DNA of 64,000 bases, taken from NCBI RefSeq assembly GCF_006349365.1, contig NZ_CP040899.1, positions 1,860,001-1,924,000 of the forward strand. Reading direction: 5' to 3'. The stretch is from Georgenia wutianyii (GTDB lineage Bacteria > Actinomycetota > Actinomycetes > Actinomycetales > Actinomycetaceae). The notes below the pieces were generated by a model that saw nothing but the letters and a program-made list of their open reading frames with translations, did not search any database and was not told where the DNA came from. Of the stretch, positions 1-8,374 are shown one piece after another (position 1 is the first letter of the stretch; the number at the start of each line of letters is the position of its first letter). Both the position numbers and the translations under genes were made by a program.

Positions 1-132
1 CTGCTGGACCGGCATGTCCGGGGGCGTGCGCAGCACCCCGACGGCGACGGCCGACAGCTCACGGCTCGGTCCGGAGTCGACGACGCCGAGGCCGCAGCGA
101 GTGAGGCCGGGGTCGACTCCGAGGACGCGCAT
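1..132 (-). CDS. ruvC: Crossover junction endodeoxyribonuclease RuvC (N-terminal fragment)
   Basis: The reverse strand from 132 begins with ATG and reads [14 protein letters not shown] and onward for 44 codons to the window edge. This is the N terminus of RuvC, the Holliday-junction resolvase that acts with RuvAB in recombination and repair. Asp7 in the VDPG motif is the first catalytic acidic residue of the family. The gene lies 63 nt downstream of yebC on the same strand, the usual actinobacterial order (yebC-ruvC-ruvA-ruvB). It is too short for the standard ORF list because the window cuts it; the remaining catalytic residues lie outside and cannot be checked. Confidence 0.9.
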   Translation of the reverse strand, partial: MRVLGVDPGLTRCGLGVVDSGPSRELSAVAVGVLRTPPDMPVQQ

Positions 133-195
133 GGGACGAGTGTCGCAGCCGGGCCGGACACGGCCCGGCAGCGACACAGCGGGGTGTGGGTGGTC

Positions 196-954
196 TCAGT
201 CCTCGTCGAGCGCCGCGAGCACCTCGTCCGAGGCGTCGAAGTTCGCGAAGACGTTCTGCACGTCGTCGCAGTCCTCGAGCGCGTCGATGAGCTTCATGAT
301 CTTGCGCACGCCCTCGAGGTCGACCTCCACCTCCATCGACGGCACGAACTGCGACTCGGCGGAGTCGTAGTCGAGTCCCGCCTCCTGCAGCGCCGTACGC
401 ACGGCCACGACGTCGGTGGCCTCGCTGAGGACCTCGAAGGTCTCGCCCTCGTCGTTGACCTCCTCGGCGCCGGCCTCGAGGACCGCCCCGAGGACGTCGT
501 CCTCGGTGAGCCCGTCCGTCTTCGGCACGACGACGACACCGCGCCGGTTGAACAGGTAGGAGACCGAGCCCGGGTCGGCGAGGGTGCCGCCGTTGCGGGT
601 GAAGGCGACGCGCACGTCGGAGGCGGCGCGGTTGCGGTTGTCGGTGAGGCACTCGACGAGGACGGCGACGCCGCCGGGGGCGTACCCCTCGTACATGATC
701 GTCTCGTAGTCGGCGCCGCCGGCCTCCGCGCCGGAGCCGCGCTTGACGGCGCGGTCGATGTTGTCGGCCGGGACGGAGTTCTTCTTCGCCTTCTGGATCG
801 CGTCGAAGAGGGTCGGGTTGCCGGCCGGGTCACCGCCACCGGTGCGGGCCGCCACCTCGATGTTCTTGATGAGGCGGGCGAAGAGCTTGCCCCGCTTGGC
901 GTCGATTGCGGCCTTCTTGTGCTTGGTGGTGGCCCACTTGGAGTGACCGGACAC
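196..954 (-). CDS. yebC: YebC/PmpR family transcriptional/translational regulator
   Basis: A 252-aa protein that begins [16 protein letters not shown], the hallmark N terminus of the YebC/PmpR family (TACO1 relatives). Family length is about 240-255 aa, so it is complete. Members have been described as DNA-binding regulators, and more recently some as factors that relieve ribosome stalling on proline runs; which applies here cannot be told. Asp/Glu-rich stretches (for example [10 protein letters not shown] and the tail ALDED) match the acidic surface of the family. It is transcribed with ruvC downstream and pdxT upstream (56-nt gap), so it may share their message. Confidence 0.95.
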   Translation of the reverse strand: MSGHSKWATTKHKKAAIDAKRGKLFARLIKNIEVAARTGGGDPAGNPTLFDAIQKAKKNSVPADNIDRAVKRGSGAEAGGADYETIMYEGYAPGGVAVLVECLTDNRNRAASDVRVAFTRNGGTLADPGSVSYLFNRRGVVVVPKTDGLTEDDVLGAVLEAGAEEVNDEGETFEVLSEATDVVAVRTALQEAGLDYDSAESQFVPSMEVEVDLEGVRKIMKLIDALEDCDDVQNVFANFDASDEVLAALDED

Positions 955-1010
955 TGTGTGCTCCTTGCTGACGACGACGGCATCCCCGCGGGGACGTGGG
1001 ACAGGTTGCG

Positions 1011-1628
1011 CTAGGCGTGTGCACGCACCATGCCGACGAACGCACGGTGTACCCGCGCGTCGCCGCCGATCTCCGGGTGGAAGGCTGTCGCGAGCAGCGC
1101 GCCCTGTCGAGCTGCCACGATCCTACCGGCGGCAGGCCCGGACCTCACCCGGGTGAGCACCTCGACGTCCTCCCCGGCCTCCTCGACCCACGGCGCGCGG
1201 ATGTACACGGCGCGCAGCGGCGCACCGTCGCCGCCGAGCCACGGTGCGTCGAGGTCCTCCTCGAAGGAGTCGACCTGACGACCGAAGGCGTTGCGCCGCA
1301 CGGTGACGTCCATGCCGCCGACGATCGCGTCGTCCGCGCCGACGACGCGGTCGGCGAGGAGCACCATGCCGGCGCACGAGCCGTACACCGGCAGGCCGGC
1401 GCGGACGAGGTCACGCAGGCCATCGAGGAGGTCGAAGGCGGACAGGAGGGTGCGCATCGTCGTCGACTCGCCACCCGGCAGGACGAGGCCGTCGACCGCG
1501 CCGAGCTCGGCGTGACGCCGCACGCGCACCGCCCGGGCACCGGCGGCCTCCAGCGCGGAGAGGTGCTCGGGGACGTCGCCCTGGAGCGCGAGGACCCCGA
1601 TCGTCGGCGGCCCCGAGCCCGCGCTCAC
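1011..1628 (-). CDS. pdxT: Pyridoxal 5'-phosphate synthase glutaminase subunit PdxT
   Basis: A 205-aa class I glutamine amidotransferase that hydrolyses glutamine and passes ammonia to PdxS for de novo pyridoxal phosphate synthesis. Visible motifs are the nucleophile Cys85 in GSCAGM, the glycine-rich PGGEST loop near residue 51, and the His184/Glu186 pair in FHPEI, which complete the triad. The open frame continues upstream, but the GTG at 1628 is chosen because it overlaps the NUDIX stop (GTGA) and gives the family's usual 190-205 aa length. Oddly, pdxS is not directly adjacent: a NUDIX gene lies between the two synthase subunits. Confidence 0.95.
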   Translation of the reverse strand: MSAGSGPPTIGVLALQGDVPEHLSALEAAGARAVRVRRHAELGAVDGLVLPGGESTTMRTLLSAFDLLDGLRDLVRAGLPVYGSCAGMVLLADRVVGADDAIVGGMDVTVRRNAFGRQVDSFEEDLDAPWLGGDGAPLRAVYIRAPWVEEAGEDVEVLTRVRSGPAAGRIVAARQGALLATAFHPEIGGDARVHRAFVGMVRAHA

Positions 1629-2197
1629 TCGACGACGCTCTCGACGCTGCCGTCCCAGCCGGCGGCGAGCCGGCGGACGAGAGCCGCTAGTCCTGCCGGG
1701 TAGACGACCGTACCTGCGGCGACCGCGGCGTCGAGGTCGTCGAGCTCCCACCAGCGCAGCTCGTCGACGACCTCACGCTCGAGCTCGGTCCACCCGGTGA
1801 CGTCCAGGCTCGTCTCGCTCACCCGGGCGAGGAAGAACTCCTCGTCCTGGCGGCAGGTCACGCGGGCGAAGTCGAACACCGCGCTGCGGACGAGGACCGG
1901 CCCCTCGAGGTCGTCCGGCCCGACCCGCAGGCCGGTCTCCTCCCGGAGCTCGCGCACCGCGCCGGCGCGGGCGTCCTCGCCGGGCTCCAGTCCCCCGCCG
2001 ACGGTGAACCACCACGAGCGCGAGGTCTGCCCGGAGTCGTGCCCGCGCACGAGGAGCACCCGGTCGTCGGGGTCGAGGACGACGACGCGGGCCGCGGCCC
2101 GGAACGGGATGCCGTCGGGCCCGGGCACCCACTCGGGCCCCAGGCCGTAGCCGAGGACGTCGTCGGGCCCGGAGCCGGACGCCGGGCTACCAGCCAC
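1625..2197 (-). CDS. NUDIX hydrolase
   Basis: A 190-aa protein with a complete Nudix box at about residues 67-91 ([15 protein letters not shown] followed by RELREETGL), fitting GX5EX7REUXEEXGU. NUDIX enzymes hydrolyse nucleoside diphosphates linked to another moiety; the substrate here is unknown. The chosen GTG (2197) overlaps the pdxS stop, and the 3' end overlaps the pdxT start by 4 nt, so it is translationally embedded inside the pdxS-pdxT operon. That placement suggests a role linked to vitamin B6 or to house-cleaning of phosphorylated metabolites, but this is inference only. The longer frame reaching upstream to 2380 is rejected because it lies inside pdxS. Confidence 0.85.
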   Translation of the reverse strand: MAGSPASGSGPDDVLGYGLGPEWVPGPDGIPFRAAARVVVLDPDDRVLLVRGHDSGQTSRSWWFTVGGGLEPGEDARAGAVRELREETGLRVGPDDLEGPVLVRSAVFDFARVTCRQDEEFFLARVSETSLDVTGWTELEREVVDELRWWELDDLDAAVAAGTVVYPAGLAALVRRLAAGWDGSVESVVE

Positions 2198-3089
2198 GCT
2201 CCGCCAGCCGGTGCGGGACCGGGACGTCGTCGACGTTGATCCCGACCATCGCCTCACCCAGCCCGCGGGAGACCTGCGCGAGGACGTCGGGGTCGTCGTA
2301 GAAGGTCGTCGCCTTGACGATCGCCGCGGCGCGCTGCGCCGGGTTGCCGGACTTGAAGATGCCGGAGCCGACGAACACACCCTGCGCGCCGAGCTGCATC
2401 ATCATCGCGGCGTCCGCGGGAGTGGCGATGCCGCCGGCGGTGAAGAGCACGACGGGCAGCTCACCGGTGCGCGCGACCTCACGGACGAGCTCGTAGGGAG
2501 CCTGGAGCTCCTTGGCCGCGACGAACAGCTCGTCCTCGGGCAGGGACGTGAGCCGGCGGATCTCCTGGCGGATGCGGCGCATGTGCGTCGTGGCGTTGGA
2601 GACGTCCCCGGTACCGGCCTCGCCCTTGGAGCGGATCATCGCCGCGCCCTCGGTGATCCGGCGCAGCGCCTCGCCGAGGTTGGTCGCGCCGCAGACGAAA
2701 GGCACGGTGAAGGCCCACTTGTCGATGTGGTTCTCGTAGTCGGCCGGGGTGAGCACCTCGGACTCGTCGACGTAGTCGACACCGAGGGCCTGGAGCACCT
2801 GCGCCTCGACGAAGTGGCCGATGCGCGCCTTGGCCATGACCGGGATGGAGACGGCGGCGATGATGCCGTCGATCATGTCGGGGTCGCTCATCCGCGAGAC
2901 CCCGCCCTGGGCGCGGATGTCGGCCGGGACCCGCTCGAGGGCCATGACGGCGACGGCGCCGGCGTCCTCGGCGATCCTCGCCTGGTCCGGGGTGACGACG
3001 TCCATGATGACGCCGCCCTTGAGCATCTCGGCCATGCCGCGCTTGACGCGGGCGGTGCCGACCTCGGCGGGGGTGTGCTCGTGGGACAC
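2187..3089 (-). CDS. pdxS: Pyridoxal 5'-phosphate synthase lyase subunit PdxS
   Basis: A 300-aa (beta/alpha)8 barrel that condenses ribose 5-phosphate, glyceraldehyde 3-phosphate and ammonia into pyridoxal phosphate. Conserved catalytic residues are visible: Asp30 in IMDVVTP, Lys87 in VMAKARIGH and Lys155 in RSKGEAGTG (family positions 24, 81 and 149 plus a 6-residue N-terminal offset). The GTG at 3089 ([11 protein letters not shown]) follows a GAGG element and gives normal family length. A much longer frame continues upstream through the next gene and is not credible. It heads the pdxS-NUDIX-pdxT unit and is separated from the PrsW-like gene by 77 nt. Confidence 0.96.
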   Translation of the reverse strand: MSHEHTPAEVGTARVKRGMAEMLKGGVIMDVVTPDQARIAEDAGAVAVMALERVPADIRAQGGVSRMSDPDMIDGIIAAVSIPVMAKARIGHFVEAQVLQALGVDYVDESEVLTPADYENHIDKWAFTVPFVCGATNLGEALRRITEGAAMIRSKGEAGTGDVSNATTHMRRIRQEIRRLTSLPEDELFVAAKELQAPYELVREVARTGELPVVLFTAGGIATPADAAMMMQLGAQGVFVGSGIFKSGNPAQRAAAIVKATTFYDDPDVLAQVSRGLGEAMVGINVDDVPVPHRLAERGW

Positions 3090-3166
3090 GGTGACCTCGG
3101 GGGAATGGGAGGAAACGGACGCCGCCAGTATGCCGTGCGGTCGGTCCGGGGGAACCGGCCGTTCGC

Positions 3167-4390
3167 CTACCGGGCGAGGGAGAGCGCCCGCAGGAACGTG
3201 GCGCGGGCGGTGGTGACGCGGTCGAGCAGGGCGCGCTCCCCCTGGTGGTAGCCGGGCTCCCGGCGACCGGTCGCGAACCGCTGGCGGGCCAGCGCCAGCA
3301 CCGTCGCCGAGTGCTGGAAGTCGCGCATCGCGCGCTTGGCGGCCGGTCCGCCGCGGGCGGCCCACGCGAGGGCGGCGCGCCGGGCGGGGAAGGAGCTGAG
3401 CATGGTGACCTCGTGGGGGGCGAACCAGCCGGCCCGGGCGTACTCGACGAGCCGCCCGGTGATGACCCTGCGCTCCCGGCGGCGCAGCCAGACCACGAGG
3501 ATGACCGCCGAGACGAACAGCGGCACCTGGACGAGGACGTACAGCCCGAAGAAGGAGTCGGTGAAGGTGCTGCCGTTCCACAGCGCGTGGAGCAGCACCG
3601 CGACCAGCCAGCCGATCGGCAGCGACCACAGCCAGGCGTAGGAGGAGCGGCTGCGGGCCGCCAGCCCGAGGGCGATGCCGATGGCCACGGTGAACAGCAC
3701 ATGGGCGAACGGGGAGAGGATCCCGCGCATGACGAAGATCTGCGGGAGGATCTCCATGGACCTGCCGAAGTAGAGGATGTTCTCGACGAAGGCGAACCCG
3801 GCAGCGATCATCGCGGCGTAGACGATGCCGTCCACCGGTCCGTCGAAGTAGCGCCGCCGCGCGAGGAAGAGGATGAGCACGCCGAGGCCCTTGGCGGACT
3901 CCTCGATGATCGGGGCACCGACGGACGCACCGAGCAGCTCGGCGGTCTCGACGTTGCCGGTGCTGAGGTAGACGGCCTGGGTGAAGGCCGTGTTGAGCCA
4001 CAGCGAGACGAGGGTGGACACGCCCGCGCCCCAGAGGAAGGCGAACAGGAGGGCGTAGCGCGGCTCGGGCTCCCAGCGGTCGACCCATCGGATGCCGAGG
4101 AGCACGGCGAGCAGCGGGACGAGGGCCACGAGGCTGCCGACGAGGGCGCCGAAGGCGCTGGTCATGACGGCGATCTGGGAGATCGAGGTGACGAGCGCGA
4201 GGGCCGCGACGGCGCTGCCGACCGCGACGAGGGCGGTGCCCCCGCGGGGGTGGCGCGGCGGCTGCCACGGGGCCTGCGCGGGCGCGGGGACACCGCCCGC
4301 TCCCCACGGGGCGGCCTGGGGCTGGGGCGCGTACGCCTGCTGCAGTGGGCGGACCGCGGGAGGGTAGGGCTCTCGTGGAGGGTAGGACAT
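3167..4390 (-). CDS. PrsW family intramembrane metalloprotease
   Basis: A 407-aa protein. It starts with a Pro/Gln/Ala-rich cytoplasmic segment (about residues 1-50), then shows at least eight hydrophobic helices. The glutamate pair of the PrsW/CAAX-protease superfamily is present as EESAK (Glu163, Glu164, Lys167). Further motifs are FVENILYF near 201-208, FAH (His230) and HALWN (His268), all expected for metal binding in the membrane. Bacillus PrsW cuts an anti-sigma factor, but the substrate here is unknown. The last 100 residues are soluble and basic. It stands alone, 94 nt after the preceding gene. Confidence 0.85.
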   Translation of the reverse strand: MSYPPREPYPPAVRPLQQAYAPQPQAAPWGAGGVPAPAQAPWQPPRHPRGGTALVAVGSAVAALALVTSISQIAVMTSAFGALVGSLVALVPLLAVLLGIRWVDRWEPEPRYALLFAFLWGAGVSTLVSLWLNTAFTQAVYLSTGNVETAELLGASVGAPIIEESAKGLGVLILFLARRRYFDGPVDGIVYAAMIAAGFAFVENILYFGRSMEILPQIFVMRGILSPFAHVLFTVAIGIALGLAARSRSSYAWLWSLPIGWLVAVLLHALWNGSTFTDSFFGLYVLVQVPLFVSAVILVVWLRRRERRVITGRLVEYARAGWFAPHEVTMLSSFPARRAALAWAARGGPAAKRAMRDFQHSATVLALARQRFATGRREPGYHQGERALLDRVTTARATFLRALSLAR

Positions 4391-4484
4391 GCGGCTCAGC
4401 GTAGGGCCTGGGTCCGACGCTGAGCCGCCCGTCGGCCCTGCTCAGGGCGGGGACCTCTCCCCACCGTCACCGGCAGGCGCCGCG

Positions 4485-5075
4485 TCAGGTGCGGGGGCGG
4501 GCGTCGTCCATGTCGAAGGGCTCGGGCATGGTCGCCCGGCCGGCGAGGTGGAGCACGCGCACGACGGGGTTGGCGCGCATCCGGCGTGCCTCGGCGACGT
4601 GCGCGTTGTGGAACCGGCGCGCGAGCTCGAGGCGGTACCAGGACGCGTCGAGCCGGCGCAGCGGCTCCTCGGCGAGCGGGTTGTCGGTGAGCGGCTCGCT
4701 CTCCGCGTGCGTCTCGAGGATCGCCCGGAGGGTGCGCGAGAGCTCGGACTCCACGAGCGAGCGGTCGATGTCGCTCGGGGGCTCCTCGATGTCCGGCACG
4801 CCCTCGAGGCCGTCGTGGACGACGCCGCCCGGGGCGCCGGCGGTGGCCCGCTGGGCCACGTCGGCGAGCAGGACGGACTCGACCGGGTCGAGCGCCCCGC
4901 TCATCGCCAGCTCGTGGGCCGCGGCGGCGCGCTGCGCGAGCTGGAGCTCGAGCGTGGCGCGTGAGCGCAGCACCTTGCGGTGCAGCCGGTCCACCCGGGA
5001 GGCGAGCAGCCACAGCACCCACCCCAGCACGAGGATGAGCAGCACGACGACGAGCGTCCAGCCCTCCCAGCTCAT
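4485..5075 (-). CDS. Conserved actinobacterial single-span membrane protein
   Basis: A 196-aa protein with one N-terminal transmembrane helix (about residues 6-27, VVLLILVLGWVLWLLA). A basic region and a long mainly helical soluble domain rich in Leu, Glu and Arg follow. The architecture recalls LemA-like anchored helical proteins, but no diagnostic motif supports a family name. Its ATG overlaps the end of pimA (4 nt, ATGA), so it is the last gene of the thrS-HIT-pgsA-acyltransferase-pimA chain. That position suggests a link to mannolipid or envelope synthesis; the function is not recognised. Confidence 0.75.
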   Translation of the reverse strand: MSWEGWTLVVVLLILVLGWVLWLLASRVDRLHRKVLRSRATLELQLAQRAAAAHELAMSGALDPVESVLLADVAQRATAGAPGGVVHDGLEGVPDIEEPPSDIDRSLVESELSRTLRAILETHAESEPLTDNPLAEEPLRRLDASWYRLELARRFHNAHVAEARRMRANPVVRVLHLAGRATMPEPFDMDDARPRT

Positions 5076-6259
5076 CGACCGTCCTCCGTCCGTCCGTCGA
5101 GGGCGGCGCGCAGCCGCCCGACCACCGTGCGTGTGCGGGCGTCGTCGTGCACAGGCCCGCCCGTGGCCATCTCGTACACGGCGAGCACCTCGCGCGTGAC
5201 CACGGACCAGTCGTAGCGCCGGACCGCCTCCGACGCCGCGCGGCGCACCGGTGCGGACGCCTCGCGGTCCGCCAGGGCGTCGACGAGCGCACCGGCCAGC
5301 GCCTGAGCGTCCCCGACCGGGAACAGGGCGCCGTAGCGCCCGCCGTCGAGCACGGACCGGAAGGCCGCGATGTCGCTGGCGACCACGTGCGCCCCGGCGC
5401 TCATCGCCTCGACGAGGACGATGCCGAAGCTCTCCCCGCCGGTGTGCGGGGCGACGTAGACGTCGACGGAGGCGAGGAGCGACTCCTTCTCCGCGTCACT
5501 CACCGGGCCGAGGAAGGTGACGGCGTCGCCGTAGGCGGCGAGGGCCTCACGGTACTCGCTGACCTCGCCGCGCCCGGCGACGAGGAAGCGCGCGCCGGGG
5601 AGGCGCTCGAGCACCTGCGGGATCGCGGCGGCCAGCACGGGCAGGCCCTTGCGCGGCTCGTCGAGCCGGCCCAGGAAGGCGACGGTGGGCCGCTCGTCGG
5701 TGCCGCACCACGCCTCGGCGCGGGGCGCCCGCGCGAAGCGGTCGACGAACACGCCGTTGGGCACGACGACGGCGTCCCCGCCGAGGTGCTCGACGACGGT
5801 GCGCCGGGCCTCCTCCGAGACCGCGATGCGGCCGGTGATCTTCTCCAGCAGCGGCCGCACGAGCGGGGAGGCCACCTGCAGCGCGCGCGAGCGGTCCATC
5901 GCGGTGTGGAAGGTCCCGACGATCGGGCCGTCGGCGATCCACAGCGCGAGCATCGACAGGCTCGGGGTGATGGGCTCGTGGAGGTGGAGCACGTCGAAGG
6001 CGCCCTCCTCCAGCCAGCGGCGGGTGCGGGCGGCGGAGACGGGCCCGAAGTTCAGCCGGGCGACCGAGCCGTTGTACGGCACGGCGACGGTCCGGCCGGC
6101 GGCGACGACGTAGTCGGGCACCGGCGTCGTCTCCTCGGCCGGGGCGAGCACGCTGACCTCGTGACCGGTGGCGATGAGGTGCTCGGCGAGGTCGCGCACG
6201 TGGAACTGCACTCCACCGGGCACGTCGAAGGAGTAGCCGCAGACGATCCCGATGCGCAT
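5072..6259 (-). CDS. pimA: Phosphatidyl-myo-inositol mannosyltransferase PimA (GT4)
   Basis: A 395-aa GT-B glycosyltransferase of family GT4. The start RIGIVCGYSFDVPGGVQ is the classic PimA N terminus, with the GGVQ loop that contacts GDP-mannose. The C-terminal half holds FLGRLDEPRKGL and the acidic GGESFGIVLVEAMSAG motif (EX7E) of retaining GT4 enzymes. It transfers the first mannose to phosphatidylinositol on the cytoplasmic face of the membrane. Its ATG overlaps the stop of the acyltransferase gene, and upstream lies pgsA, so three consecutive steps of phosphatidylinositol mannoside synthesis are encoded in order. Confidence 0.93.
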   Translation of the reverse strand: MRIGIVCGYSFDVPGGVQFHVRDLAEHLIATGHEVSVLAPAEETTPVPDYVVAAGRTVAVPYNGSVARLNFGPVSAARTRRWLEEGAFDVLHLHEPITPSLSMLALWIADGPIVGTFHTAMDRSRALQVASPLVRPLLEKITGRIAVSEEARRTVVEHLGGDAVVVPNGVFVDRFARAPRAEAWCGTDERPTVAFLGRLDEPRKGLPVLAAAIPQVLERLPGARFLVAGRGEVSEYREALAAYGDAVTFLGPVSDAEKESLLASVDVYVAPHTGGESFGIVLVEAMSAGAHVVASDIAAFRSVLDGGRYGALFPVGDAQALAGALVDALADREASAPVRRAASEAVRRYDWSVVTREVLAVYEMATGGPVHDDARTRTVVGRLRAALDGRTEDGR

Positions 6260-7209
6260 CAGGCCACGCTCCCCGCCGGCTTGAGCCGCGCCGGGTCGAG
6301 GTCGGCGACGAACACGGGCTGGAGCATGTGCCAGTCCTCCGGGTAGCGGCGCACGAAGTCACCGATCTCCGAGACCCACCGCTGGGTCATCGCTGCGATC
6401 GCCTCCTCGCGGGCGGCGCCTACCGGCGGGTCGATCCGCTCGCCGAAGTCGACGACGACCCCCCACCGGCTTCCGGCGGCCTGCCGGCGCGGGCCGCGCA
6501 GCCGCTCGTAACGGATGGTCGCGGTGACGAGCGCGTTCCCGGTCGCGAGGGCCAGCGCGGCGGGTCCCGGCGCCACTCGGGCCCGCTCGCCGAGGAGCTC
6601 GACGTCCACGCTCGTGCGGGACAGGTCGCGGTCGGCGAGCAGCGGGACGATCGGGGCGCCCGACCGGCAGGCCCGCAGCAGCGCCCGGAACGTGGAGCCG
6701 TCCTTCTCCAGCGGGATGATCGTCATGCCCAGGCTGCGCCGGAAGGCGAGGAAGCCCTGGAACAGCTCCTCGGGCTGGAGGTGCTCGGCGACGGTGACGA
6801 CGGGCGCGAGGAACTTCGTCGCCCAGGCGCCCGCGAGGTCCCAGTTGCCCAGGTGGGCCACGGCCACGACCACGGGGCGTCCGGCTGCGAGCTCGGTCCG
6901 GACCGTCTCGCTGCCTTCGATGCGCACGCGCGCGGCGAGCTGGACGTCGCTCGCCGCGGGCAGGCGCAGCGCCTCCTCGTAGTAGCGCATGTAGGAGCGC
7001 ATGCCCTTGCGGGTGAGCCGGCGCAGCTCGCGCTCGCTCGCCTCGGGCACCGCCCGGGCGAGGTTGCGGCGCAGCTGGTGGGTGCCGCCGATGCCGAGGG
7101 TGGTCGCGACGTCCGCCACCGTCCGGAAGATCGCGCCGGACATCCACGCGGGCAGCCGCGGGACCACCCGGGCGGCCACGATGAGCAGTCGTCCGGGGTC
7201 CAGGTTCAT
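6259..7209 (-). CDS. patA: Phosphatidylinositol mannoside acyltransferase (PatA-like, lauroyl acyltransferase superfamily)
   Basis: A 316-aa membrane-associated acyltransferase of the HtrB/LpxL superfamily. The catalytic HX4D motif is visible as His119...Asp124 (HLGNWD). In actinobacteria, members next to pimA and pgsA acylate the mannose of phosphatidylinositol mannosides. The ATG at 7209 overlaps the pgsA stop (ATGA) and gives normal family length; the long frame reaching to 7695 is a shadow over pgsA. A substrate other than a mannolipid cannot be excluded by sequence alone, but gene order strongly favours it. Confidence 0.9.
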   Translation of the reverse strand: MNLDPGRLLIVAARVVPRLPAWMSGAIFRTVADVATTLGIGGTHQLRRNLARAVPEASERELRRLTRKGMRSYMRYYEEALRLPAASDVQLAARVRIEGSETVRTELAAGRPVVVAVAHLGNWDLAGAWATKFLAPVVTVAEHLQPEELFQGFLAFRRSLGMTIIPLEKDGSTFRALLRACRSGAPIVPLLADRDLSRTSVDVELLGERARVAPGPAALALATGNALVTATIRYERLRGPRRQAAGSRWGVVVDFGERIDPPVGAAREEAIAAMTQRWVSEIGDFVRRYPEDWHMLQPVFVADLDPARLKPAGSVA

Positions 7210-7826
7210 CGGGCCTCCTGCGCGTCCGCGCGGGTCTGGCGGTACACGGTCCCCGTGCGCTGGCCCACGGTGTAGAGGCTGGCGAGGGCGAGCAGGGCGA
7301 GCGCGACGACGAGGACGATCACCGGCGCACCGAGCCCGACGGCGAACACGGCGGCGAGGGCGACGAACAGCCGGTCGGCACGCTCGGCGATGCCGCCCGA
7401 GGCGGTGAGCCCCAGGCCCTCGGCACGCGCCCTCGCGTAGGGCACGACGCTGCCGAGCACGAGGCAGGCGAGGGCGGTGGCGAGCACCGCCGTCTCGTCC
7501 CGGTCGATGGCCCACAGGAGGATCCCGGAGAAGATCGCGGCGTCCGACACGCGGTCGAGCGTCGAGTCGAGGAAGGCGCCCCAGCGGGTGGACCGGCCGA
7601 GGGTGCGGGCCATGAGCCCGTCGACGCTGTCGAAGAGGACGACGAGCGTGATGGCCAGCGGCCCGGCGACGAAGTGCCCCGTGGGCAGCAGCCACAGCGC
7701 GACGCCGACCGTGAGGACGGTGCCGGTGACGGTGACGGCGTCCGGGCTGACCCCGGCGCGCACGAGCGTGCGGGCGACGGGGCCGAAGACGGCGTTGGTG
7801 AAGACTCGGCCCTTGGTGCTCAGCAC
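7206..7826 (-). CDS. pgsA: CDP-alcohol phosphatidyltransferase (phosphatidylinositol phosphate synthase type)
   Basis: A 206-aa integral membrane enzyme. The signature D-x2-DG-x2-AR-x8-G-x3-D-x3-D is complete: Asp66, Asp69, Gly70, Ala73, Arg74, Gly83, Asp87, Asp91. In actinobacteria the copy beside the mannolipid genes makes phosphatidylinositol phosphate from CDP-diacylglycerol and inositol phosphate. Two starts are possible: an ATG at 7841 and a GTG at 7826. The GTG is preferred because AAGGAG lies 8 nt upstream. It overlaps the end of the HIT gene by 7 nt. About five to six hydrophobic helices are apparent. Confidence 0.9.
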   Translation of the reverse strand: MLSTKGRVFTNAVFGPVARTLVRAGVSPDAVTVTGTVLTVGVALWLLPTGHFVAGPLAITLVVLFDSVDGLMARTLGRSTRWGAFLDSTLDRVSDAAIFSGILLWAIDRDETAVLATALACLVLGSVVPYARARAEGLGLTASGGIAERADRLFVALAAVFAVGLGAPVIVLVVALALLALASLYTVGQRTGTVYRQTRADAQEAR

Positions 7827-8374
7827 GAGGACTCCTTCCATGCGGTGGCGAGCAGCTCGCGCGTGTCCCCGAGGACCTGCGGGAGTGCCTTCGTGCCGGC
7901 GACGATCGGGAAGAAGTTCGCGTCCCCCGCCCACCGCGGCACGACGTGCTGGTGGAGGTGGGCCGCGATCCCGGCGCCGGCGACGGCGCCCTGGTTCATC
8001 CCGAGGTTGAACCCGTGCGGGCTGCTCACCCGCCGGAGCACGGTCATGGCGGTGGCGCTGAGCGCCCCGACCTCGTCCCGCTCGACGGTGGTGAGCTCGG
8101 TGAGGTCCGCGACGTGCCGGTAGGGGCACACGAGCAGGTGGCCCGGGTTGTAGGGGTAGAGGTTGAGCACGACGTAGGCGTGCTCACCGCGGTGGACGAT
8201 GAGGGCCGCGGCGTCCTCCCGGCCGGGTGCCCGGCAGAACGGGCACTCGCCGCTCCCCTCGTCCTTGGGCTTGTCGTGCCCGTCGACGTACGCCATGCGG
8301 TGCGGGGTCCACAGCCGCTGGAACGCGTCGGGCACGCCGGCCAGGTCCCCGGCCGGCTCGGGCGTCACACTCAC
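7820..8374 (-). CDS. HIT domain protein (AP4A phosphorylase-like)
   Basis: A 184-aa histidine-triad protein. The triad HLHQH is at residues 139-143 (His139, His141, His143), the nucleotide-transfer site of the superfamily. A CPFC pair at residues 44-47 resembles the zinc-binding N terminus of actinobacterial AP4A phosphorylases located at this same position (between thrS and pgsA). It probably degrades diadenosine polyphosphates, which ties it to the aminoacyl-tRNA synthetase upstream that makes them as by-products. Its ATG overlaps the thrS stop by 4 nt. Confidence 0.88.
   Translation of the reverse strand: MSVTPEPAGDLAGVPDAFQRLWTPHRMAYVDGHDKPKDEGSGECPFCRAPGREDAAALIVHRGEHAYVVLNLYPYNPGHLLVCPYRHVADLTELTTVERDEVGALSATAMTVLRRVSSPHGFNLGMNQGAVAGAGIAAHLHQHVVPRWAGDANFFPIVAGTKALPQVLGDTRELLATAWKESSC

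Noticed and set aside
2187-4307. 706-aa single gene covering the PrsW-like gene and pdxS
   Set aside because: The first 400 residues are out-of-frame translation of the PrsW-like gene; only the last 300 are PdxS.
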